The translations under genes and the position numbers were made by a program. From contig JAQYWI010000033.1 of the NCBI GenBank assembly GCA_030145015.1, forward strand, positions 1 to 38,901: a stretch of 38,901 bases of DNA, in the 5' to 3' direction. Source of the stretch: Desulfobacterales bacterium. Its GTDB lineage: Bacteria; Desulfobacterota; Desulfobacteria; Desulfobacterales; JAHEIW01. The notes beneath the pieces were generated by a model, which was not told the origin of the DNA, did not search any database, and saw only the letters and a program-made list of their open reading frames with translations. Positions 32,711-38,901 of this stretch are shown in pieces; positions within the stretch are counted from its first letter, which is position 1, and each line of letters opens with the position of its first letter.

Positions 32711-33631
32711 TTACAACCGCAGGCGTGCACTGTAAGCTTCCCCAAAAAAACCATGGGGCCTGAAAACCAGAATAAGTAAAACAATCGAATAGGCGATTAA
32801 ATCGCGCAGTGTCGATGGGAAGATCATGGCCACAAAAATCTCAATAAACCCGAGCAAAAATCCGGCCAGCGTGGCACCGACGATAGATCCCCTGCCCCCT
32901 AAAATCGCTGCCACGAATGCTTTCCAGCCGATCAAAATTCCCATGTACGGATCCAGCACCGGATAGGCAACGCCGAAGAGAATTCCGGCGGCAGCCGCCA
33001 GGGCCGACCCCAGCCCAAAGGTCATGGCCGCCATGGTATTTAACGGTACTCCCATCAAGGGCACCACCACATAATCAAATGCCATGGCCCGCATGGCCAT
33101 CCCGTAACGGGTCCGGCGGATAAACTGATGCAGGGCCGTTGCCAGCAGCAAGGACACCACCACAATCATGATTTTTTTGTTGGTTACAAATACGCCCCCC
33201 AGGTTATAGGTGGTGGTCTCCATTATGGAAGGAAAGCTGACGCGTTGAGCGCCAAACAGGGCCAGATTGCCGGTCTCCAGAATAATACCGATCATCAAAC
33301 CGGTGATGGCCGCCGATGCCCGCGGTGCATCGCGCAAAGGGCGGTAGCCGACGCGTTCGACGATCATGCCCACAAAGGAGGTTAGAAACATGGAGAAAAT
33401 GATGGTTATAGCCAGGATCAGCCAGCCTGGCAGCGCGAAGGCGCCCATGGCGGTGAGTGCAATCAAAGCCGAGGCCACGCCAAACCCGATATAGGCCCCC
33501 ACCATAAAAATATCGCCGTGGGCGAAGTTGAACAGCATCAGGATGCTGTAAACCATCGAATATCCCAGAGCGATAAGCGCATAAAAACTACCCCACTGCA
33601 ATGCGTTGATCAGGTTTTGTAAAAATACCAT
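32711..33631 (-). CDS. livH: Branched-chain amino acid ABC transporter permease LivH
   Basis: Second pore subunit, 306 residues from the ATG at 33631, chosen because AAGGAG lies 7 nt upstream; the 14-residue longer frame lacks a site. It begins MVFLQNLINALQWGSFYALI, a typical LivH start, followed by MLFNFAHGDIFMVGAYIG. The cytoplasmic loop RRTRYGMAMRAMAFDYVV contacts the ATPases. About eight hydrophobic segments are visible. Confidence 0.94.
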   Translation of the reverse strand: MVFLQNLINALQWGSFYALIALGYSMVYSILMLFNFAHGDIFMVGAYIGFGVASALIALTAMGAFALPGWLILAITIIFSMFLTSFVGMIVERVGYRPLRDAPRASAAITGLMIGIILETGNLALFGAQRVSFPSIMETTTYNLGGVFVTNKKIMIVVVSLLLATALHQFIRRTRYGMAMRAMAFDYVVVPLMGVPLNTMAAMTFGLGSALAAAAGILFGVAYPVLDPYMGILIGWKAFVAAILGGRGSIVGATLAGFLLGFIEIFVAMIFPSTLRDLIAYSIVLLILVFRPHGFFGEAYSARLRL

Positions 33632-33727
33632 CGAATTGCTCCTTGTCCTCTTAAAAAGGCGGGCGCAGGGCAAAAAGCCCTGGCCCGTCCTTCGCTCAAC
33701 TTATTTTAGCATTTCGCTATACGTTCC

Positions 33728-33920
33728 CGGGTTCAGTGTTCCGCCTTCAATGGTTTCAGGTGTCAGTGCTCAGGCAAATAGCTCATAGCTCACAGCTCAT
33801 AGGCTTGAATCTGGAGATACCAGAATACCGGAAGGCTTGGAGGCCTAAAAGCTTTCCAGCCTCCTAACCTATTAGCCCTTTTCTGAACCCTGAGCCTTTG
33901 AACCTCTGAACCCTGAACGG
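33728..33920. repeat. Composite intergenic repeat, copy R6 (full inverted form)
   Basis: The left side carries CGGGTTCAGTGTTC and GGTTTCAGGTGTCAG (about 33728-33766). The middle holds AAGGCTTGGAGGCC and CTTTCCAGCCTCCTAACC-type arms. The right side carries CTGAACCCTGAGCCTTTGAA and CTCTGAACCCTGAACGG (about 33882-33920). It lies between livK and livH, inside the liv operon, just after the livK stop side. Confidence 0.75.
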
Positions 33921-33932
33921 TTAAAGTCTATC

Positions 33933-35111
33933 TTACGGACACACCGACTTGTAAAATTCGAATTCACCGGCATCGCTGATGCGGACAACCACGGCACATT
34001 TAATCGGGTCGCCCTCATCGGTGAAAGTCATCTTGCCGGTAATACCGTCAAAATCCTTGATTTTGGTCAGTTGATCGCGAACCGCAGCACGGTCCTTTTT
34101 GATATCGCCGGTCAAGCCACCGGTATTTTGAATCGCCTGCTGCAGCAGACGAATGCTGTCCCAGGTCAACGCGCCGACATCATCGGGAACATCTCCGTGC
34201 TTGGAATTGTAGCGATCGATAAATTCTTTGGTTGCTCCTTTGGCACCGGCTGCGGCATAATGGGTGCTGAAAAACAGTCCATAGCAGTCTTTGCCGCAGA
34301 GCTTCACTGTTTCAGATGAGCCCCAGCTGTCGCTGCCGACAATCGGCTTATCCCAGCCTAGCTGATGGGCCTGCTGCACAATCAGCGCAACTTCATTATA
34401 ATACTGGGGCGTAAACAGTACCTCAGCGCCCGAATTGATGATCTTGGTGAGCTGTGAGCTAAAGTCGGCATCTTTAGTGGTAAAGCTTTCAAATGCCACG
34501 ACCGACCCGGGGCCGTTATTCTTCTCCCAGGCCTCTTTGAAAAACTCGGCCAGTCCCTTGGGATAGTCGCTGGCGACATCGTAAAGCACCGCCGCCTTTT
34601 TAAAACCGAATTCGTCTCTAACGAAATTGGCCGCAACCGGTCCCTGGAACGGATCAAGAAAACAGCCGCGGAATACATAAGGACGACCTTTGGTTGTATC
34701 GGGATTGGTCGACCAGGGGCTGATCATGGGTGTATTCTTTTCATTGGCCGTCCCGCCGGCCGGTACCGCCTGCTTGGATGATTGCGGGCCGACAATCGCC
34801 AGCACCTCATCCTCGGTGATCAGCTTGGTGGCCACTTTCACCGCCGATTCCGCTTTGGACTCATTATCTTCGATGACCAACTCGACCTTATATTTTTTAT
34901 CGCCAACCTGCAGGCCCCCGGCGGCGTTGATGTCTTCAAGCCACATCTCGGCTGCAAACTTGGTGCCCTCACCCACTTTGGGAATGTCGCCGGTAATGGG
35001 GGCATTGATGCCGATCCTGATGCTATCCGGCCCTGATGGGCCGCAGGCATAAAACGCCACAACCACCGCCAGACAAAAAATAATGCCAGTTAAAAGTAGT
35101 CCTTTTTTCAT
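33933..35111 (-). CDS. livK: Branched-chain amino acid ABC transporter substrate-binding protein
   Basis: Periplasmic receptor of the Liv importer (type I fold). The start at 35111 has AAAGGAG 6 nt upstream and gives 392 residues; upstream codons in frame look non-coding. A signal peptide is clear (MKKGLLLTGIIFCLAVVVAF) and Cys23 after YA could be lipidated, though the lipobox is imperfect. Family marks include IRIGINAPITGDIPKVGEG and AIVGPQSSKQAVPAG. Substrate may be leucine-type or another amino acid or amide. It heads the liv operon and is divergent from an Lrp/AsnC regulator. Confidence 0.94.
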   Translation of the reverse strand: MKKGLLLTGIIFCLAVVVAFYACGPSGPDSIRIGINAPITGDIPKVGEGTKFAAEMWLEDINAAGGLQVGDKKYKVELVIEDNESKAESAVKVATKLITEDEVLAIVGPQSSKQAVPAGGTANEKNTPMISPWSTNPDTTKGRPYVFRGCFLDPFQGPVAANFVRDEFGFKKAAVLYDVASDYPKGLAEFFKEAWEKNNGPGSVVAFESFTTKDADFSSQLTKIINSGAEVLFTPQYYNEVALIVQQAHQLGWDKPIVGSDSWGSSETVKLCGKDCYGLFFSTHYAAAGAKGATKEFIDRYNSKHGDVPDDVGALTWDSIRLLQQAIQNTGGLTGDIKKDRAAVRDQLTKIKDFDGITGKMTFTDEGDPIKCAVVVRISDAGEFEFYKSVCP

Positions 35112-35490
35112 TGCAATCTCCTTTTCACTTCGGTTAATAAGCATTTTACGGGTATTCCAAATGCGATTTGGAAGGGTAAGAAAATGATTGGGTCCATAAC
35201 ACATGGATTTTTTTTTTTCAACTTTATTCCCTTAAAAATCTTGCCGCGGTTAGGGCCCAACCGTCCATTGCCTCAGAGGGTAGTGTATCTTCTACCTGTC
35301 AAATAATAGGCACAAATGCGGCGGTGGACATCTTTTTGGATCGCAAATAAGGGGCCACAAAAATTGAAAGCTCCTTTTTTTTAAAAAAACCCAACTATTT
35401 TGAAGAGATTGTAAAAAAATAAAAACTAATTGACAGAATCATCAAATTTTATTTAAATATTTTACATTTTGGTGCTACCCAAATTCCAAA
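35112..35490. other. Divergent regulatory region between livK and Lrp-type gene
   Basis: AT-rich noncoding region of 379 bases with long A and T runs (35209-35220, 35375-35388), typical of bendable upstream DNA. It carries a plus-strand promoter at 35430-35458 and should also hold the liv operon promoter and Lrp-type sites, which were not pinpointed. Confidence 0.55.
35430..35458 (+). promoter_or_regulatory. Sigma-70-type promoter of the Lrp/AsnC gene
   Basis: TTGACA (35430-35435), a 17-nt spacer and TTAAAT (35453-35458). The -35 is perfect and the -10 matches 4 of 6. The start of translation follows at 35491 or 35503, so the leader is short. Confidence 0.55.
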
Positions 35491-35949
35491 ATGATAGGGA
35501 TCATGAAGGTCGATAAAACCAACCTTAAGATTATCAAGCATCTCCGCAACGGCCGGAAATCCTACAAAAAAATTTCTCAAGATCTGTGCGTTTCTGAGAA
35601 CACGGTTCGAACACGTGTGCAAAAATTAATTGATGAAGGTGTTTTGGAAATTAGCGGTCTGGTAAATCCGGAAATCATTGACGGGCACCGCGTGGTGATG
35701 GTGGGGGTTAAGCTTCAAAGTATGGACCTGGTCAACAAAGGCCAAGAATTCAGCAATCTGAGAGGCGTTGTTTCGGTCAGCGTTGTCACCGGTCGATTTG
35801 ATCTTATTCTTATGGTATTTTTAAAATCCGGATTCGGTCTGTTGGAATTTTATACCGAAGAAGTCTCCAAAATACAGGACGTTCAATCCGTGGAAACTTT
35901 TGTAGTGTACAAAAGTTATAACTTGAAAGTACCCTATGTCCTGGAATAG
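35491..35949 (+). CDS. Lrp/AsnC-family transcriptional regulator
   Basis: A 152-residue feast/famine regulator. An N-terminal winged helix-turn-helix (about 8-58, KISQDLCVSENTVRTRVQKL) is followed by an RAM ligand-binding domain (about 70-145) with VVSVSVVTGRFDLILMVF. Such proteins sense amino acids as dimers or octamers. The ATG at 35503 (MKVDKTN) is an alternative start four codons in; AGGG sits just before it. Location between the divergent liv operon and the glycine cleavage genes suggests it controls one or both in response to an amino acid. Confidence 0.9.
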   Translation: MIGIMKVDKTNLKIIKHLRNGRKSYKKISQDLCVSENTVRTRVQKLIDEGVLEISGLVNPEIIDGHRVVMVGVKLQSMDLVNKGQEFSNLRGVVSVSVVTGRFDLILMVFLKSGFGLLEFYTEEVSKIQDVQSVETFVVYKSYNLKVPYVLE

Positions 35950-35952
35950 GAA

Positions 35953-36082
35953 AGTAAGCTTGAAAGCTGGGAAGCTTGGATGCTGGAAAGCTATGAGACC
36001 AAAAGGCTTGGAGGCTGAGAATAATTCATCCATTCAAGCTTACTAGCTTCCCAGCCTCCAAGCTTCCCAGCCTCCTGGCCCA
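35953..36082. repeat. Composite intergenic repeat, copy R7 (second word only)
   Basis: AGTAAGCTTGAA (35953-35964) has a perfect inverse TTCAAGCTTACT (36033-36044), and GCTGGGAAGCTTGG (35966-35979) has a perfect inverse CCAAGCTTCCCAGC (36058-36071). The TGACACCTG word is absent. It begins 3 nt after the Lrp-type stop codon and lies upstream of gcvH. Confidence 0.8.
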
Positions 36083-36121
36083 TTTTGTTTTCCCTGGTGT
36101 TTGAAGGCAAAATAGCTTAAT

Positions 36122-36150
36122 TTAAAAGACCGTATTCGCCCATCTATAAT
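36122..36150 (+). promoter_or_regulatory. Candidate sigma-70 promoter of gcvH
   Basis: TATAAT (36145-36150) is a perfect -10 box; TTAAAA (36122-36127), 17 nt upstream, matches 4 of 6 of the -35. The gcvH start is 26 nt downstream of the -10. No glycine riboswitch was recognised before the gene. Confidence 0.5.
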
Positions 36151-36175
36151 TAGGATAAACTTAAGGAGGACAATT

Positions 36176-36574
36176 ATGAAAGAACTCAATGAATTGAATT
36201 TTCCCGCGGAAGTGCGTTATGCCGAGTCGCACGAATGGGCCCGATCCGAAGGTGACAAGATCAGAGTCGGCATCTCTGATTATGCTCAGGACCAATTGGG
36301 GGACATTGTCTTTGTGGAATTGCCCGAGGTCGGCGACACCCTTAATAAAGGGGAGGAATTCGGTACGGTGGAATCCGTCAAGGCGGTTTCGGAGCTTTAT
36401 ATGCCTGTTGCCGGAGAGGTGCTGGCCATTAATTCGTCTTTAGAGGACGCACCCGAAAAGGTTAACAATAGCCCCTATGCCGATGGATGGATGGTTGAGG
36501 TCAAGGCAGCGAACCCCGCTGAACTGAATGACCTCATGCCCAATGATGTTTATCTTGATACGCTGAAAGGATAA
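36176..36574 (+). CDS. gcvH: Glycine cleavage system H protein
   Basis: Lipoyl carrier that shuttles the aminomethyl group among the P, T and L proteins. The 132 residues have the H-protein pattern: [22 protein letters not shown], then the lipoylation site Lys69 in [20 protein letters not shown] lies 7 nt before the ATG. It heads gcvH-gcvPA-gcvPB, five nt before the next gene. In anaerobes this set can run either in glycine breakdown or in the reductive glycine direction. gcvT is not in the window. Confidence 0.96.
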   Translation: MKELNELNFPAEVRYAESHEWARSEGDKIRVGISDYAQDQLGDIVFVELPEVGDTLNKGEEFGTVESVKAVSELYMPVAGEVLAINSSLEDAPEKVNNSPYADGWMVEVKAANPAELNDLMPNDVYLDTLKG

Positions 36575-36579
36575 CACCC

Positions 36580-37911
36580 ATGCGCTATTTACCGCATACC
36601 CCGGAAGATATTGCTGCCATGCTCAAGGCGATCGATATTGACAGCCTCGAAGGGCTTTTTACGCATATCCCTGAGGACTGCCGCCGCAAAGAAGCGCTCA
36701 AAATCCCCGAGCCATTAACGGAGTGGGAATTAAATGATCATATGGATGCGCTGGCCGGCAGCACGGCGGTATCTCCGGAATATAAGATATTCATGGGCGC
36801 CGGCAGCTATGAACACTATGTTCCTTCGGCGGTTTCATTTTTGCTGACCCGTTCAGAATTTGTTACCGCTTATACCCCTTACCAACCCGAGGTGAGTCAG
36901 GGAACCCTGCAGGCCATTTATGAATACCAAACCCTGACAACGCGTCTGCTGGGCATGGAAGTTGCCAATGCTTCTCAATATGACGGAGCATCAGCTCTGG
37001 CTGAGGCGCTGCTGATGGCCATACGCGTTTCGCGCCAAAAAACCGTGGCGGTCTCCCGTGCGGTTCATCCGTTATACCGGCGCGTGCTTGAGACCTATTT
37101 TGAGCCCACCGATTTTAACATCAGGGAGCTGCCGTATCTGAGTGACGGCACCACAGATTTGAGCCCACTCGAGGATGCGGATGATCTGGGTGCGGTGGCC
37201 GTACAGTCGCCGAATTTTTTGGGTTGCATCGAAGATCTGGAGGATCTCAAACAAAAGCTTCAAAACAAAAAAACACTATTGGTGGTCTGCTTCAGTGAGC
37301 CGCTCGCTTACGGCCTGTATAAGAACCCGGGTCAGTGCGGCGCTGATATTGCCTGTGGCGAGGGACAGAGTCTGGGAATCCCGCGTTCGTTCGGCGGCCC
37401 TGCGCTGGGGATGTTCGCCTCAAAAATGAAATATGTGCGCAATATGCCGGGGCGTCTGGTGGGCCAAACCGTCGATCTGGACGGCAAAAGAGGCCATGTG
37501 CTCACGCTGGCCACCCGCGAGCAGCATATCCGGCGTGAAAAGGCCACCTCCAATATTTGCACAAATCACAGTCTGTGCGCCCTGGCTGCCGCCATGTACA
37601 TGGCTGCCCTCGGCGGTTCCGGTTTTAAAAAACTGGCACGACTAAATTACGACAAGTCCGAGTATTTGAAAACCGCCCTAAAGCAGGCCGGACTTAAATT
37701 ACCGTTTTCCCGGGCAACCTTTAATGAATTTGTCGTTGAATTCCCAACCGGATTTAAAAAAACCTACCAGCGCCTGTTAAAGAAAAAAATTATCGCCGGT
37801 TTGCCGCTGGCCGGTTTTTATCCGGAGCTCAAGAATCATTACTTGCTGTGCGTAACGGAGACGCTGACCAAGAAAGATATGGATACTCTGGTTAAGGAGG
37901 TGTCATCATGA
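36580..37911 (+). CDS. gcvPA: Glycine dehydrogenase (decarboxylating) subunit 1
   Basis: N-terminal half of a split P protein, 443 residues, the normal size for the two-gene form. It begins MRYLPHTPEDIAAMLKAI and contains GAGSYEHYVPSAV and YTPYQPEVSQGTLQAIYEYQ, conserved in GcvPA. It lacks the PLP lysine, which is on the partner subunit. It overlaps gcvPB by 4 nt (ATGA), and GGAGG precedes that start. Confidence 0.95.
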   Translation: MRYLPHTPEDIAAMLKAIDIDSLEGLFTHIPEDCRRKEALKIPEPLTEWELNDHMDALAGSTAVSPEYKIFMGAGSYEHYVPSAVSFLLTRSEFVTAYTPYQPEVSQGTLQAIYEYQTLTTRLLGMEVANASQYDGASALAEALLMAIRVSRQKTVAVSRAVHPLYRRVLETYFEPTDFNIRELPYLSDGTTDLSPLEDADDLGAVAVQSPNFLGCIEDLEDLKQKLQNKKTLLVVCFSEPLAYGLYKNPGQCGADIACGEGQSLGIPRSFGGPALGMFASKMKYVRNMPGRLVGQTVDLDGKRGHVLTLATREQHIRREKATSNICTNHSLCALAAAMYMAALGGSGFKKLARLNYDKSEYLKTALKQAGLKLPFSRATFNEFVVEFPTGFKKTYQRLLKKKIIAGLPLAGFYPELKNHYLLCVTETLTKKDMDTLVKEVSS

Positions 37912-38901
37912 AAGAACCCTTAGGCACCACCGGGTTGTTGTTTAATGAGCCGTTGCTTTGGGAAAAGGGGAAAAAGGGCCGGACCGCTTTTTCGCTTCCC
38001 CGCCGCGACGTTGAAAAACATGCCATTGATGAAAAATTATGCGGGAATGGCCCGGATTTTCCCGACCTCAGCGAGGTCGATATTGTACGCCATTATATCC
38101 GCCTTTCCCAATGGAACTTTTCGGTCGATTCCGGAATGTATCCATTGGGCTCATGCACCATGAAATATAATCCCAAGACCAATGAAAGGCAATCGGCTCA
38201 ACCCGGGTTTGCTCAGGCCCACCCCCTGCTTCCGGAGCACCTTTCCCAGGGGGCCCTCAAGCTTATGTTTGAACTTGAGCAATATTTAACGGAGATCACC
38301 GGAATGGATGCTACAACGCTGCAACCGGCCGCGGGCGCCCATGGCGAGCTCACCGGAATGCTTCTTTTTTATGCCTATCACAAAAGCAAAGGAACACCGC
38401 GCTCGAAAATCATTGTTCCGGATACGGCCCACGGCACCAATCCGGCCAGCGCTTCCCTGTGCGGATACCGCTCAATACCGGTAAAATCAAATGAAAGAGG
38501 CGTCCTTTCACCCCGGGCGGTTGCTGAAATCATGGATGTGGACACCGCCGGAATCATGGTCACCAATCCCAACACGCTGGGCCTTTTTGAAGAAAACATA
38601 AGGGAGGTGTCCGACATCGTACATGCCAAAGGCGGCCTGGTTTACGGCGACGGTGCCAACATGAACGCCGCCATGGGCATCATCAACATGGGCGATCTCG
38701 GCATCGATGTCTTGCACCTCAATCTTCATAAAACCTTTGCGACCCCGCATGGCGGCGGAGGCCCCGGAGCCGGACCGGTTTGTGTTGGCAAACACCTGGA
38801 GCCGTTTTTGCCGGTTCCCCGGGTGATTAAACAAAAAGGAAAATATGGTTTGTCTGAAAATTTTCCCGAATCCATCGGTAAAGTGCACGCTTTTTACGGC
38901 A
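37908..38901 (+). CDS. gcvPB: Glycine dehydrogenase (decarboxylating) subunit 2, partial at window end
   Basis: The gene starts at ATG 37908 within the gcvPA stop and runs off the window after 331 codons. It encodes the PLP-binding half of the split P protein. Conserved parts are SVDSGMYPLGSCTMKYNPK (72-90), LQPAAGAHGELTGML (138-152) and the PLP lysine Lys275 in HLNLHKTFATPHGGGGPG. About 150 residues at the C-terminus are missing here because of the window edge, not a mutation. Confidence 0.95.
   Translation, partial: MKEPLGTTGLLFNEPLLWEKGKKGRTAFSLPRRDVEKHAIDEKLCGNGPDFPDLSEVDIVRHYIRLSQWNFSVDSGMYPLGSCTMKYNPKTNERQSAQPGFAQAHPLLPEHLSQGALKLMFELEQYLTEITGMDATTLQPAAGAHGELTGMLLFYAYHKSKGTPRSKIIVPDTAHGTNPASASLCGYRSIPVKSNERGVLSPRAVAEIMDVDTAGIMVTNPNTLGLFEENIREVSDIVHAKGGLVYGDGANMNAAMGIINMGDLGIDVLHLNLHKTFATPHGGGGPGAGPVCVGKHLEPFLPVPRVIKQKGKYGLSENFPESIGKVHAFYG

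Noticed and set aside
79..36082. Dispersed TGACACCTG repeats considered as CRISPR
   Set aside because: Copies are kilobases apart, inverted, of variable length and without regular spacers or cas genes.
36083..36175. Glycine riboswitch before gcvH
   Set aside because: The 90-nt leader region has no tandem aptamer-like structure and a plain promoter lies close to the start codon.
37908..38901. Truncated gcvPB as a pseudogene
   Set aside because: The frame is open to the last base; it is cut by the window edge.

Overview
The window looks like a chromosome segment of an anaerobic, sulfate-reducer-type Desulfobacterota (Desulfobacterales-like). This is inferred from a four-subunit ferredoxin-dependent 2-oxoacid oxidoreductase, a TAXI-type TRAP system with DUF1850, a Gld-like ABC/DUF4340 cluster, a split glycine decarboxylase and a sigma-54/PrpR-type regulator. 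No rRNA, tRNA, CRISPR or transposase was seen.

Layout. 0-2 kb: HtrA/DegP protease (-). 2-7.3 kb: ABC ATPase, ABC-2 permease, GldG-like protein and DUF4340 protein (+). 7.3-9.2 kb: YbiI-type zinc finger protein, a 35-residue membrane peptide missed by usual length cut-offs, and a TauE/SafE-family permease (-). 9.3-10.1 kb: a beta-keto acid cleavage enzyme (+), divergent from the permease around a perfect 16-bp palindrome. 10.4-24.4 kb: a long collinear catabolic array (-). In transcription order it holds 2-oxoacid:ferredoxin oxidoreductase A-B-D-C, an acyl-CoA dehydrogenase-fold protein lacking the catalytic glutamate, a divergent ADP-forming succinyl-CoA-synthetase-like pair, a class I aminotransferase, a TAXI solute-binding protein, a fused TRAP permease, DUF1850, glutamate racemase and a class III aminotransferase. 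A divergent sigma-54 activator with a PrpR-type sensor (25-26.9 kb) and a consensus -24/-12 promoter face the array. 27-29.1 kb: GNAT, TIGR03084 protein and a small membrane protein (-). 29.6-35.1 kb: branched-chain amino acid ABC transporter livKHMGF (-). 35.5-38.9 kb: Lrp/AsnC regulator, then gcvH-gcvPA-gcvPB, cut by the window end (+).

How it may work. The array reads as import of an anionic amino acid or organic acid by TRAP, racemisation or transamination to a 2-oxo acid, oxidative decarboxylation to an acyl-CoA, and CoA-linked ATP formation. The acyl-CoA dehydrogenase homologue lacks both known catalytic-glutamate positions and has Arg85 and Gln244, a pattern resembling 3-sulfinopropionyl-CoA desulfinase. 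Degradation of a sulfinate analogue of glutamate with release of sulfite is therefore a testable hypothesis, but it is an inference.

A second notable signal is a family of composite inverted repeats at seven intergenic sites. They are built from a TGACACCTGAAACC-type word and an AGCTTCCCAGCCT-type word, and every copy lies beside gene 3' ends.
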